Below are positions 33,430 through 42,247 of a stretch of 64,000 bases of DNA, piece by piece; position 1 is the stretch's first letter, and each line of letters opens with the position of its first letter. Position numbers and translations under genes: made by a program. The stretch lies in the NCBI RefSeq assembly GCF_018603905.1, contig NZ_JAHFZZ010000041.1, positions 1-64,000 of the forward strand, in the 5' to 3' direction. This DNA is from Nonomuraea sp. NEAU-A123. Lineage in GTDB: Bacteria > Actinomycetota > Actinomycetes > Streptosporangiales > Streptosporangiaceae. The notes beneath the pieces were generated by a model. The model worked only from the letters and a program-made list of their open reading frames with translations, had not been told where the DNA came from and did no database searches.

Positions 33430-33461
33430 GGCCGGCCGACGTGTGGTGCTCGCGGCCGGCC
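33430..33461. terminator. Bidirectional GC hairpin
   Basis: GGCCGGCCG (33430-33438) and CGGCCGGCC (33453-33461) form a 9-bp stem with a 14-base loop, between the convergent acetyltransferase and NmrA-like genes. There is no T-run, which is common in actinomycetes. Confidence 0.5.
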
Positions 33462-33491
33462 GTGCGAGAACGCCGTCCTCACCCGGACGCG

Positions 33492-34310
33492 TTATTCGAA
33501 GGCCGCGACGTTGCGCTCCGCCCACTCGGCGAAGGTGCGAGGCGAGCGGCCGAGGAGCCGCTCGACGTCGGGGCTCACCTGCTGCTCGGCGGCGGACGGT
33601 GCGCCGAGGGCGCCGAGAGTGGCCTCCACGACCGGCTCGGGCATGTATCGCAGCATCTGGTCCCGCGCCTCCTCCCGGCTCTGCTCAACGAACCGCACCG
33701 GCTCGCCCAGGGCGTCCCCGATCGCCGCGGCCTGCTGCCGGGGTGAGATCGGCACCGGTCCGGTCAGCGTGTAGACGTTGCCCTCGTGGCCCGGCTCGCG
33801 CAGTGCGACGGCGGCGGCCTCGGCGATGTCGGCCGGATCGATGGCCGGCACCGCGACGTCGCCGAACGGCGCCCGGACCAGCCGTTCCGCGCGGACCGAA
33901 TCGGCCCATTGGACCGCGTTGGAGGTGAAGTTGCCCGGCCGCAACATCGTCCATTCCAGACCCGACCGCTTGACCGCGTCTTCCAGACGCGAGGGGTGGC
34001 GTCCCGTGCCCACGCCATGCGAGGACAGCAACACGACCCGCCTGACGCCGGCCGCCCGCACGACGTTCATGACGTCACCGAGATCGCCGTTCGCCATGAA
34101 GTCGGGGGAGGTCAGCAAGAACAGCGCTTCGGCTCCTTGGAGGGCCGGCTTGAGGCTCGCCGGCTCAGCCAGGTCGGCCTGCTGGTGCCGCACCCCCTCC
34201 GGCACCTCCGAGATCTTTCGTGACACCGCCGTCACCTGCTCGCCGCCCGCGACAAGCGCCTCCACGAGCGGCCGCCCGACATTGCCCGTTGCTCCAGTTA
34301 CCAGAATCAT
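33492..34310 (-). CDS. NmrA-like NAD(P)-binding protein
   Basis: This 272-aa atypical SDR starts MILVTGATGNVGRPLVEALVAGG (GxxGxxG nucleotide-binding motif). It continues with VRRVVLLSSHGVGTGRHPSRLEDAVKRSGLEWTMLRPGNFTSN, typical of NmrA/QOR2-type proteins that reduce quinones or sense the redox state of NADP. The YxxxK catalytic pair is not evident. It is divergent from the HxlR regulator with 55 bases between them, an arrangement common for redox-responsive HxlR (QorR/HypR-like) control. Confidence 0.87.
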   Translation of the reverse strand: MILVTGATGNVGRPLVEALVAGGEQVTAVSRKISEVPEGVRHQQADLAEPASLKPALQGAEALFLLTSPDFMANGDLGDVMNVVRAAGVRRVVLLSSHGVGTGRHPSRLEDAVKRSGLEWTMLRPGNFTSNAVQWADSVRAERLVRAPFGDVAVPAIDPADIAEAAAVALREPGHEGNVYTLTGPVPISPRQQAAAIGDALGEPVRFVEQSREEARDQMLRYMPEPVVEATLGALGAPSAAEQQVSPDVERLLGRSPRTFAEWAERNVAAFE

Positions 34311-34337
34311 GTTTGGAAGCTACTAGCGCCGTGATAG

Positions 34338-34347
34338 TAGGTACCTA
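34338..34347. promoter_or_regulatory. Palindrome TAGGTACCTA, candidate HxlR operator
   Basis: A perfect 10-base palindrome sits in the 55-base region between the divergent NmrA-like and HxlR genes, 18 bases before the HxlR GTG. HxlR dimers bind short palindromes in such positions, so control of both genes is plausible. Confidence 0.45.
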
Positions 34348-34365
34348 GAGGAAAGTATTGGCATT

Positions 34366-34785
34366 GTGACCAACGACACTGCTTGGGCGACCCCCGTCGA
34401 CGTCCCCCCGGAACAGGCGTGCCCGATCACCCCGGTGGTCGACATCGTCTTCAGCCGCTGGACCACCCCCATCCTTTGGGTGCTCCACGAATACGGGCGG
34501 CATCGATTCGTGGAGCTGGAACGCCGTATCACCACCATCACCCCCAAGGTGCTGACCGATCGGCTGCGGCAACTGGAACGCGACGGGCTCGTCGTGCGCA
34601 CCTACCACCCCGAGGTTCCGCCCCGGGTGGAGTACGAGATCACCGCATTGGGGCGAAGTCTCTCGCCGGTGTTCGAAGCACTCGCCGAGTGGTCGGTCAA
34701 CATAGGCGAGGTCGAGCAGGCCCGGCTGGACTACGACGCCAGGAAGCCGGTCGGCAGCCGTCGAGAGCGCGGAAATCGAACGTGA
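34366..34785 (+). CDS. HxlR-family transcriptional regulator
   Basis: This 139-aa winged-helix protein contains PVVDIVFSRWTTPILWVLHEYGRHRFVELERRI and ITPKVLTDRLRQLERDGLVVRTYHPEVPPRVEYEIT, the diagnostic HxlR core (residues about 20-105). The GTG has GAGGAAAG upstream. Many HxlR proteins sense electrophiles through one Cys; here the single N-terminal Cys in EQACPITPV (about residue 19) is the candidate. It probably represses the divergent NmrA-like gene and itself. Confidence 0.9.
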   Translation: MTNDTAWATPVDVPPEQACPITPVVDIVFSRWTTPILWVLHEYGRHRFVELERRITTITPKVLTDRLRQLERDGLVVRTYHPEVPPRVEYEITALGRSLSPVFEALAEWSVNIGEVEQARLDYDARKPVGSRRERGNRT

Positions 34786-34798
34786 GTACGATGGATTC

Positions 34799-35173
34799 AT
34801 GTATCTCCCGCCGGAGTGGCCGCCCGAGGTCCGTCCGCCCAGCGTTCCCGAGTGGGAGACCTCGGCCGTGTCCTGGTTGCTCGACGCCGTCCCGCCCGAC
34901 TATCGGGCGTATGAGGTGCTGCGGCGCCACCCGATAGCGCTGGCCAGAATGGCGCTTCATCACGTCAATTCGGCTATTGAGGCGGCCAGGGCGGGATACC
35001 GGGGTGCCGCCGTCGAACTGAAGCCCAGCCTCCCGCCCCATGCTGTTGAGGCAGTGCTCGACGTCTATCGCCAGGAAGGTCCGCGGCTGGTCCGCTTGGC
35101 CCGCTCCATCGAGGTCGTCGAGCGAGCTCTCCGCGGCGAGGGTTTCACCGCGTTGCTGCGCGATCCCCGCTAA
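34799..35173 (+). CDS. Small protein, function unknown
   Basis: This 124-aa soluble protein begins with a Pro-rich segment (MYLPPEWPPEVRPPSVPEW), followed by helices (SWLLDAVPPDYRAYEVLRRHPIALARMALHHV, AVLDVYRQEGPRLVRLARSIEVVERAL). No family was recognised with confidence. I recall similar short actinobacterial proteins without a function. It starts 13 bases after the HxlR gene and may be co-transcribed with it. Its stop overlaps the convergent large regulator gene by 4 bases. Confidence 0.72.
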   Translation: MYLPPEWPPEVRPPSVPEWETSAVSWLLDAVPPDYRAYEVLRRHPIALARMALHHVNSAIEAARAGYRGAAVELKPSLPPHAVEAVLDVYRQEGPRLVRLARSIEVVERALRGEGFTALLRDPR

Positions 35174-38100
35174 GGAGATCGCAGGTCGTCAGCCCGGCGA
35201 GCGTCGGCGGCCGGCCGCGAACTGAGCAAGGGGGTAACGGCGCCTTGGCATCGGGTGCGCGATGAGGCCGCTCGTTCGAGCGCCATCGCCGCCTTGTCCG
35301 CCAGACCGGCATGGCGATGAGCGGGGACCGCGCAGGTCGCGGTCTCGGCGGCGAGCAGGTGCTGACCGAGCTGGGCGAGGGCGTCGGTGGCGCCCGAGAG
35401 TGCCGCGCCATCGGCGTGTTCGAGCCCATGGGCCGCTCTCACCAGCACGTGGCTCATGGGCGTGTCGAGTGCGGTGTTGAGCTCGTCGAGCCGGTGGAGG
35501 TCGCCCTCTCCGCCGAGGCGTAGCACGTCGTAGCGGGCCATCGCCTCGACGCTGGGGAGTCCGATGCCGCGGGCCAGACCGGCCGCGTACCGGGCGGTAC
35601 TCACCGCGTCGGTGAGCCGGCCTTCCGCCGCCAGCGTCCAGGCGTTGCCGAGCACGATCCACGGGGAGAAGAGCCGGTTGGCCTCGTTGCCGGTCTGGTC
35701 GGCGCGGTCCATCCAGGCGCGCGCGTCGTCCGCCGCGCCGCCCAGAGCGGTGGCCGTGGCCAGGCCGGCCAGGAAGAGATGGGTGAGCCGGAGGGTGTCG
35801 CGGCCGTCGAGCGCGTTGATCGCTTCCCTCAGGGATCGGCCGGCGTCGGCCGGTCTGCCCTGCGCGCATTCCACGAGCCCACGGAAACCGAGGTGGCCGG
35901 CCGACATCATCGGGCTCTGCCCGGACAGCACCTGCCGATATCCCTCGTCCGCGACGCTCCATGCCGCGTCCAGCTCACCCATGGCCAGGTACGCCAGAGA
36001 CCGGGCGACGCCGAGCTCGACCACGCCCCAGGGCAACTCCGCCTGGCGCGCTTCGGCCAGGGCCAACCCCCGCTCGTGATAGCCGGCGGCGTCCACGGCC
36101 CGCCCGAGGAAGCCCGCGGCCCCCGTGGCCGCCGCGGTGGCCCAGATCATGGCCTGCGCACTCGCCGAGTCCGAGGCCAGCAGCCGGTCGGCGACATCCA
36201 GCACGGCCGCGCAGCGCCCGTCGAACAGCAAGATCCAGGTACGGATTCCCTCGGCCAGATCCTCCCCCGGCCGGCCGCGCAGGAGATCCAGCGTCTGCTC
36301 GGCGGCGACGGCGTCGGCGTTGCCCCAGTACATGGTCTCGGCTCGGGCGAGGGCCCACGGGAGCAGTTCGTCGCCGGGCGGGGGCTGCTCCGGTAGCACG
36401 GCTGCCGCCTCGGCGCTGCGGCCACGGTATTCGAGCACCTCGGCCAGCAGCGCGTCGGCGTCCACGGAGGGCTCGGCGTTTCTGGCGGCTCGCGCGAGGC
36501 GTTCGGCCAGGGCGAGATCCGCCCGGTTGATGGCCTCGCGGGCGCCGGTCCGCACGATGTCGGCGCGTACCACCGCGCCGCCTTCGACCTGCCAGAGCGC
36601 GGCCCGCAGCAGGTCGTCGCGACGGCGCAGCGGGGTGTCCAGCAGCGCGCCCGCGAGCCGCCACCAGAGCTGCCGGGCGCGGCCGGCCGATAATCGGGCA
36701 CGCAGCACCTCGCCGTAGAGCGGGTGCGCGAGTCGTACCTGGACGCGGTTGCCGGCGCGCCCGGACACGGCCAATCCGTGTGCCTCGGCTTCGTCGATCG
36801 ACGCCGGATCCACCAGCTGTGTCAGCAGCGCCAGCGGGAGCGGCTCGCCACACGCCAGCAGCTCCAGCACCATCGGGGTTCGCGAGCCGAGCGGGCGCAG
36901 GCGATCGGCGAGCAACTGCTGGATCGCCCCACGGGGACGGTAGTCGCCCGCGAGGTGCCACACGCCATGCGTCTGGCGCAGTGCGTGGTCGGTGATGGCC
37001 GTCGACAGCAGTTCGCGCAGCGCCAGAGGGTTGCCCGCCGCAAGGTCGCCCAGCCGGCGCCGGGTGACCCCGTCGACGTCCCCCATGAGCGTGTGGTCGA
37101 GGAGCCGGTCCACGGCAGCCGCCGGCAGGCTCCCGAGGTCGAGCCACGGCGCCTGGCCGTCCTTCCACAGCATCGTGATCGTGTCGGGGACGGGCGCTCC
37201 CGCGCGGCAGGTCGCCACCACGAAGGCCAGGTGCTGGACCGCGAGATGGCCGATCAGGGCCGCCGATCCCGTATCGAGCAGGTGCGCGTCGTCGACGCCG
37301 ATGACCACGCGCTGATCCCGGCCGTACTCCCGTATCCGCGCGGCCGCCGCCGCCAGCACCGGCAACCCATGGCCTGCCGGAATCTGGTCGGCGGGGAGCA
37401 GGTTGGCCACCGCGCCGAACGGGATCGCGGCCAGCGAACCCGTCGCCGCCACCCACTCGGTGCGGCAGCCCTGCGCCTGCGCCTGCTCCAGGATCTCCCG
37501 GGCCAGCCGGGTCTTGCCGATGCCCGCCTCGCCCGAGATCACCACGCCCTTCGCAGCACCCCGCCGCAGACACGACCGGATCGTCTCCAGCTCTTCGTCC
37601 CGCCCCACGAACGGCCAGCCCTCTATGGGCCCCACCTGCGGCAGCGTCGGCCCGCCCGGCAGCGTCGGCGCGGCGGGCAGCCGGCCCGGCACCGCCCGCG
37701 ACCCCGTTGTGGCCTTCTGCCCGTTTTCCATGAGGATCGCCTGCTGCAGCTCTCGCAGCCGCGGCCCCGGCTCCAGCCCCAGCTCGGTCCGCAGGACGCG
37801 ACGCGCCCGCTGGTAGGCCTCCAGCGCCTCGGCGCGCCGCCCGCACCGGTCCAGGGCCGTCATCAGCAGGGCCCAGCGCCGTTCCCGCAGCGGGTTCTCC
37901 CGTACCAGGCGATCCAGCTCCTCAACGAGGTCGGCGTGCCGGCCCAGCCGCAGCCGCGCATCGGCGTGCTCCTCGACCGCCCCCAGCCGCAGTTGCTCCA
38001 ACTGCGTCGCCCGCGCCTCCACCCACCGAGTAGGCGGCACATCCGCCAGCACCGGCTCGGGAGTGTGCCACACCGCCAGCGCCCGGCCCAGCCCTGCCGC

Positions 38101-38457
38101 GGCGCTCTCGAGTCGGCCCGCCTCCAGCTCGCGCCGCCCCGACGCCACGCCTCGTTCGAACACCACCGCGTCGATGTCGCCGTCGTCGTCGGCGAGGAGC
38201 TCATAGCCGCGCCGTCGCCCGGCCAGGACGTCACCGCCCACGAGCCGGCGCAACCGCGTGACGTACGCGGCGATCGTGTTGATCGCCGTTCTCGGTGGCC
38301 GCTCACCCCACACCGCGTCCACCAGCCGGTCCGTGCTCACCACTCGCCCGGCCTCGACCAGCAGCACCGCCAGGACCACCCGCTGCTGCTCGGCGGCCAC
38401 CCGTGCCCACCTGTCGCCTGTGTGGACCTGTAACGGACCCAGCATCCGAAAGCGCAT
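35170..38457 (-). CDS. AfsR/SARP-type regulator with ATPase and TPR-like domains
   Basis: This 1095-aa protein starts with an OmpR-like winged DNA-binding domain (about 1-90; RVVLAVLLVEAGRVVSTDRLVDAVWG) and a BTAD domain (about 95-240; ARRVLRTELGLEPGPRLRELQQAIL), together a SARP module. An STAND-like ATPase follows with Walker A ISGEAGIGKTRLAREIL (about residue 310) and Walker B RVVIGVDDAHLL, then a long TPR-like helical region. No LuxR-type C-terminal HTH is present. The ATG at 38457 has GGGGAGG about 9 bases upstream. It is divergent from a small secreted-protein gene whose promoter has SARP-like repeats, as in afsR/afsS-type pairs. Confidence 0.9.
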   Translation of the reverse strand: MRFRMLGPLQVHTGDRWARVAAEQQRVVLAVLLVEAGRVVSTDRLVDAVWGERPPRTAINTIAAYVTRLRRLVGGDVLAGRRRGYELLADDDGDIDAVVFERGVASGRRELEAGRLESAAAGLGRALAVWHTPEPVLADVPPTRWVEARATQLEQLRLGAVEEHADARLRLGRHADLVEELDRLVRENPLRERRWALLMTALDRCGRRAEALEAYQRARRVLRTELGLEPGPRLRELQQAILMENGQKATTGSRAVPGRLPAAPTLPGGPTLPQVGPIEGWPFVGRDEELETIRSCLRRGAAKGVVISGEAGIGKTRLAREILEQAQAQGCRTEWVAATGSLAAIPFGAVANLLPADQIPAGHGLPVLAAAAARIREYGRDQRVVIGVDDAHLLDTGSAALIGHLAVQHLAFVVATCRAGAPVPDTITMLWKDGQAPWLDLGSLPAAAVDRLLDHTLMGDVDGVTRRRLGDLAAGNPLALRELLSTAITDHALRQTHGVWHLAGDYRPRGAIQQLLADRLRPLGSRTPMVLELLACGEPLPLALLTQLVDPASIDEAEAHGLAVSGRAGNRVQVRLAHPLYGEVLRARLSAGRARQLWWRLAGALLDTPLRRRDDLLRAALWQVEGGAVVRADIVRTGAREAINRADLALAERLARAARNAEPSVDADALLAEVLEYRGRSAEAAAVLPEQPPPGDELLPWALARAETMYWGNADAVAAEQTLDLLRGRPGEDLAEGIRTWILLFDGRCAAVLDVADRLLASDSASAQAMIWATAAATGAAGFLGRAVDAAGYHERGLALAEARQAELPWGVVELGVARSLAYLAMGELDAAWSVADEGYRQVLSGQSPMMSAGHLGFRGLVECAQGRPADAGRSLREAINALDGRDTLRLTHLFLAGLATATALGGAADDARAWMDRADQTGNEANRLFSPWIVLGNAWTLAAEGRLTDAVSTARYAAGLARGIGLPSVEAMARYDVLRLGGEGDLHRLDELNTALDTPMSHVLVRAAHGLEHADGAALSGATDALAQLGQHLLAAETATCAVPAHRHAGLADKAAMALERAASSRTRCQGAVTPLLSSRPAADARRADDLRSP

Positions 38458-38523
38458 CGCCCCGTGCCTCCCCATCCGACACCGCCGCGAACATTTCGTC
38501 AGAAGACGGCGTGCGGATGACGG

Positions 38524-38556
38524 GCGGAGTCATCGCCAGGTCATAGCCAGGTCATG
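38524..38556 (+). promoter_or_regulatory. Three 11-bp direct repeats, candidate SARP binding site
   Basis: Units GCGGAGTCATC (38524), GCCAGGTCATA (38535) and GCCAGGTCATG (38546) share the core GTCAT at exact 11-base spacing; a weaker fourth (38557-38567) ends GCCATA. SARP regulators bind direct repeats with one-turn spacing over the -35 region. A TAGCGT -10-like box (38566-38571) lies 9 bases after the third unit and points toward the secreted-protein gene. Confidence 0.55.
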
Positions 38557-38565
38557 CCATCGCCA

Positions 38566-38571
38566 TAGCGT
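38566..38571 (+). promoter_or_regulatory. -10 box TAGCGT downstream of the SARP-like repeats
   Basis: TAGCGT fits TANNNT and sits at the distance from the repeats seen in SARP-activated promoters (about 8 bases). It would give a leader of about 70 bases ahead of the ATG at 38647. Confidence 0.4.
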
Positions 38572-38646
38572 CCCCGTCAGGTGATCGCGCCACGTCGATC
38601 ACCGGCCCGGTCGGCCACCCGCGCCGACTCGACCCAGGAGGGAAGA

Positions 38647-39207
38647 ATGCTCATGAAGATCCGCCGGCGACACCGCTCCCCCGCAGTCATCGCCCGAGCC
38701 GCTTCGCTGCGCGTCCTGAGCGTGCTTGTGCTGGCCATCGGCCTGTGCACAGTGGTGGCTGCGGAGACCTCCACGGCGGCCTCCGCCGCGCGGTGCAAGA
38801 CAGCCGCGCACGTGTACATCAATGGGGGATACATCAAGTACGAGACCGACCCCATCGACGGCCCCATCGCCGACTTCACCGTACGGAACGGCCAGACGTA
38901 CAACGTCGGCGGCAACGGCATCACCCCGAGCGAGGACCCCTTCTGGGCCTTCTACCGCGTGTCCGACGGTGCGCACGTGTCCACCATCATCGGTAACCGG
39001 ACCGGGGGCAACTGCGTGTCCAACCAGAAGACGTTCATCTCCACGCTGACGCCCGACACCTACATCATGCGGGCCTACTACTACGGCGGAAACAGCGGTG
39101 TGACCATCTCCGGTCAGGCCCAACTCCGCATGATCGTGCTGCCCGCGCTCAACACCACCGCCCGGCAATCCGGTGCCGCGAACCTCGACAACGACGCCTC
39201 GCGATAG
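38647..39207 (+). CDS. Small secreted protein, function unknown
   Basis: This 186-aa protein has a twin-basic N-terminus (KIRRRHR) and a signal-peptide core (LRVLSVLVLAIGLCTVVAA) with cleavage near AASA (about residue 45). The mature part is about 140 aa, beta-rich, with two Cys (ARCKTAA, GGNCVSN) that could form a disulfide, and YIMRAYYYGGNSGVTISGQ. The ATG at 38647 follows GGAGGGAAGA. No known family was recognised. It is divergent from the SARP-ATPase gene and probably its target. No enzyme motif is seen. Confidence 0.8.
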   Translation: MLMKIRRRHRSPAVIARAASLRVLSVLVLAIGLCTVVAAETSTAASAARCKTAAHVYINGGYIKYETDPIDGPIADFTVRNGQTYNVGGNGITPSEDPFWAFYRVSDGAHVSTIIGNRTGGNCVSNQKTFISTLTPDTYIMRAYYYGGNSGVTISGQAQLRMIVLPALNTTARQSGAANLDNDASR

Positions 39208-39280
39208 CCCACCACTCGCCAGTCCGCCGTCCCTCCTATGGTTCGAGGGGCGGCGGTCTGACGTATTCCCGATGGAGAGA

Positions 39281-40144
39281 TCAGCGGCGTTCGGGAGCCG
39301 CGGGGGTGAAGTCGTCGTGGCCGAGGACGCGGAGCAGGCTCAGGTGGTCGATGTTGGGTGTGCCGGGCGGCGGGGTGAAGATGAGGAGTTTCTGGTCTTC
39401 GGCTGGGCTGAGGAGCGTTTCGCATTCGAGTTCGAGCGGCCCGATGGCGGGGTGGTTGACGCGCATGCGGCTGCTGCGCCGTACGGCGACCTCGTGCAGA
39501 TCCCACAGATCGGCGAACTCAGGACTGGCGGCCCGCAGTCTGGTGACGAGCCCGGTGGAGGCGGCGTCGCTGCCGCGCCGGGCGATGGCGGCGCGCAGGT
39601 CCGCGACGTTGGCGCGGCTGTGCTGCCGGCGTTCGTCAGGTGAGTAGATCTGGCGGATCGTGGGGTCGGTGAACCAGCGCCACACGAAGTTGCGGTCTTG
39701 TTCGCGGACCGAGCAGACACAGCCGAGGAGCGCTTCGGCCATGGTGTTGTGCGCGAGGAGGTCACCGATGTCGTTGGTGATGTGCGCCGGGGTCTCCTTG
39801 AGCTGGTCGAGCAGATAGAGCAGGCCGGGCCGTACATGGTCGCCCGCCAGCCGGCCGGCCGGCGGCCGGTGCCCCGCCAGCAGGTAGAGATGGTCGCGCT
39901 CGTCCTCGGTCAGGCGTAGCGCACGGGCGAGCGAGGCGAGGATCTGGGTCGAGGGCTGGGGACTCCGGGCCTGTTCGAGCCGCATGTAGTAGTCAGCGGA
40001 CATCCCGGCGAGCTGGGAGAGCTCCTCACGCCGCAATCCGGGCGTGCGACGCCGTGGCCCGGCCGGCAGACCTACCTCCTGAGGGCGTAGCCGTTCCCTG
40101 GAACGGCGCAGGAAATCGGCGAGCTCAGGGCGGTCCATGTCCAT
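39281..40144 (-). CDS. XRE-family regulator with MmyB-like ligand-binding domain
   Basis: This 287-aa regulator has an N-terminal HTH (about 5-85; RTPGLRREELSQLAGMSADYYMRLEQARSPQPSTQILASLARALRL) and a C-terminal MmyB-like PAS-type domain (about 105-275; NDIGDLLAHNTMAEALLG, NFVWRWFTDPTIRQIY, HPAIGPLELECETLL). MmyB-like regulators may sense fatty acids. It is divergent from the quinone-reductase gene (145 bases between), the usual layout for this family next to a dehydrogenase it represses. Confidence 0.92.
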   Translation of the reverse strand: MDMDRPELADFLRRSRERLRPQEVGLPAGPRRRTPGLRREELSQLAGMSADYYMRLEQARSPQPSTQILASLARALRLTEDERDHLYLLAGHRPPAGRLAGDHVRPGLLYLLDQLKETPAHITNDIGDLLAHNTMAEALLGCVCSVREQDRNFVWRWFTDPTIRQIYSPDERRQHSRANVADLRAAIARRGSDAASTGLVTRLRAASPEFADLWDLHEVAVRRSSRMRVNHPAIGPLELECETLLSPAEDQKLLIFTPPPGTPNIDHLSLLRVLGHDDFTPAAPERR

Positions 40145-40289
40145 CTCACCATCATCGCCGAGCCTTCCCCCAGGTCAGCACGGCCAGCCTGGGACTGCCG
40201 ATCCTAGGGAAGCCTGTCCGCTCGTGTTCGCTGCGGACCCCTGGCAGCGTGGTCAGTGCCAGCCAGGACACAAGATCAAGGAGCATGGG

Positions 40290-41213
40290 ATGTCCAAGGC
40301 AGTGAGATTTCAGCAGTACGGCGGCATCGAGGTTCTGCGGGTCGTCGAGGTGGACCGGCCGGTCCCCGGACCTGGCCAGGTCCTGGTGCGGGTCGAGGCG
40401 GCGGCGATCAACCCGGGGGAGGCGATGATCCGTAACGGAGCGCTGCATGACCGTTGGCCGGCGACGTTCCCCTCCGGTGAGGGCAGCGATCTGGCCGGGG
40501 TGGTGGCGGAGGCCGGCGCGGGGGTCGACGGGTTCACCAGCGGTGATGAGGTGATCGGGTTCACCCACAACCGGGCGAGCCATGCCGAGTTCGTCGTCGT
40601 GGAGGCCGCCGATCTCATCCATCGACCCGCGGACGTCTCCTGGGAGCAGGCCGGATCGCTGTTCGTGTCGGGAACCACGGCATACGCGGCGGTACGGGCG
40701 GTTGCGGCGGGTCCGGGCGACACGGTGGTGATCTCCGGTGCCGCCGGTGGAGTGGGGTCGATCGCGGTCCAGCTCGCTCGCGACACCGGAGCCGACGTGA
40801 TCGGGCTGGCGAGCGAGGCCAACCACCAGTGGCTCGCCGACCATGGAGCGGTCCCCATCGCCTATGGCGAGGGTGTCGCCGACCGCATCAGGGCCGCCGC
40901 CCGTGGCGGGAAGGTCGATGCCTTCATCGATGCCTTCGGCGCCGACTATGTCGAGATCGCGCTCGACCTCGGAGTCGCTCCTGAGCGGATCGACACGATC
41001 ATCAACTTCGAGGCCGTCGAGAAGTACGGGGTCAAGGCCGAGGGAAACATGGCCGCGGCCAGCGCCTCGGTGCTCGCCGAGCTGGCCGCGCTGATCAGCG
41101 CGGGCCGGCTGGAGATCCCGATCGCCGGTACGTACGGCCTGGACGAGGTCCAGGACGCCTTCCGCGAACTGGAGAAGCGCCACACCCGGGGCAAGATCGT
41201 GCTCAAGCCGTGA
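40290..41213 (+). CDS. Zinc-free quinone oxidoreductase (MDR family)
   Basis: This 307-aa NADPH-dependent medium-chain reductase starts KAVRFQQYGGIEVLRVVEVDRPVPGPGQVLV. It has no zinc-binding Cys cluster, has the Rossmann motif GAAGGVGSIAVQLA near residue 150, and ends RELEKRHTRGKIVLKP. This is typical of QOR-like enzymes that reduce quinones or enones. The ATG at 40290 has AAGGAG 6 bases upstream; the frame is open before it without an RBS. It is probably controlled by the divergent MmyB-type regulator. Confidence 0.9.
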   Translation: MSKAVRFQQYGGIEVLRVVEVDRPVPGPGQVLVRVEAAAINPGEAMIRNGALHDRWPATFPSGEGSDLAGVVAEAGAGVDGFTSGDEVIGFTHNRASHAEFVVVEAADLIHRPADVSWEQAGSLFVSGTTAYAAVRAVAAGPGDTVVISGAAGGVGSIAVQLARDTGADVIGLASEANHQWLADHGAVPIAYGEGVADRIRAAARGGKVDAFIDAFGADYVEIALDLGVAPERIDTIINFEAVEKYGVKAEGNMAAASASVLAELAALISAGRLEIPIAGTYGLDEVQDAFRELEKRHTRGKIVLKP

Positions 41214-41232
41214 GGTGTCGGGTGGCCGCCAC

Positions 41233-42240
41233 CTACCGGGTGCGGCGGGCGACTAACGCGATGACGCCGGTGGCGCCCACGGCGGCGGCCAGCCAGATCA
41301 GCACGTCCCTCGGGCTGAGCCCCTTGGCCGGCGCCGGTCGGGCGGACGGCGAGGCTGCCGCCTTCGAGCGGGGAGACGCCGAGGTGGACGGCCGGGTGGA
41401 CGGCAGCGCGGCCGCGGGCAGGGCCACCTGATAGACCGGGCTGCGGACGCCCTCCGAGCCGGTCAGCAGGCTCTTGCCGTCGCTCGTGTAGGCGATGGAC
41501 TCGGCCTGTTTCAGCTCCGGCATCGACACCTTGGCGATCGACTCCCCCGTCGGCCGGTAGACCGTGGCTGAGAAGTACGTACGGATGACGTACGACGTGC
41601 CGTCGGGCGCGTACGCGGCGTCCGTCGCCATGATCGGAGCCGCGCCCACCTTGCGGAGCACGTTGACCCGGTCGGTCCTGAGCTTCTTGGGCGCCTGGTA
41701 GACCGACCCCGAGAACTCCTTCGACACCACGAAGAGCCGTCCGGTCAGCGGGTTGACCATGATGCCTTCGGCGTTCCTGGCGCCGTCGGCGTATCGAAAC
41801 CGGTAGCGGACCGCCGGAAGGGTGGCATCCTTCAAGCTCGACGGCTCCATGACCTTATAGACGGAAACATCCGGCCAAGCCCCGTTCAGGTTGTCGCCGA
41901 TGTCGGCGAACCACAGCACCCCGCGCCCCGTGGCGGCATCCTTGCTCGCGGCCATCGCCTCCCAGTCGCGAGCCTGCGCCCCCTGGACACGGAACGTCGC
42001 CCGCGTCCGCCCATCGGTCCCGACCGCGTAGAACGTCGGCGACGCGGAGCTGTCGTTGTGCGTGTAGAAGACGCCCTCCCGCGTCGGCGACACGGCCAGC
42101 CCGCTCGACTCGGTGATCCGCGGATCCTTGAACGTGAACAGCTTCTTCTCGTCGTCATCGGCGAAGGCCGGACTCGCGGCCATGAACACGGCGAACACCG
42201 CGATCACCCCGGCGGTCGTTCGCAGCAAAAGATCCCCCAC
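41233..42240 (-). CDS. Secreted, C-terminally anchored beta-propeller-like protein
   Basis: This 335-aa protein has a signal peptide (LLLRTTAGVIAVFAVFMAASPAFA), a repeat-rich strand region (about 35-265; ITESSGLAVSPTREGVFYTHNDS, GVLWFADIGDNLNGAWPDV, NAEGIMVNPLTGRLFVVSKE, SIAYTSDGKSLLTGSE) resembling a six-bladed propeller, a Ser/Pro/Ala-rich linker, and a C-terminal TM helix (VLIWLAAAVGATGVIALVA) followed by RRTR. It is therefore likely displayed outside the membrane. The GTG at 42240 starts 7 bases after the MATE gene. The ligand is unknown. Confidence 0.82.
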   Translation of the reverse strand: MGDLLLRTTAGVIAVFAVFMAASPAFADDDEKKLFTFKDPRITESSGLAVSPTREGVFYTHNDSSASPTFYAVGTDGRTRATFRVQGAQARDWEAMAASKDAATGRGVLWFADIGDNLNGAWPDVSVYKVMEPSSLKDATLPAVRYRFRYADGARNAEGIMVNPLTGRLFVVSKEFSGSVYQAPKKLRTDRVNVLRKVGAAPIMATDAAYAPDGTSYVIRTYFSATVYRPTGESIAKVSMPELKQAESIAYTSDGKSLLTGSEGVRSPVYQVALPAAALPSTRPSTSASPRSKAAASPSARPAPAKGLSPRDVLIWLAAAVGATGVIALVARRTR

Positions 42241-42247
42241 CCCGCCA

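Noticed and set aside
41214..41240. GGTGGC/GCCACC element as a terminator
   Set aside because: The arms are separated by one base and cannot form a normal hairpin loop.
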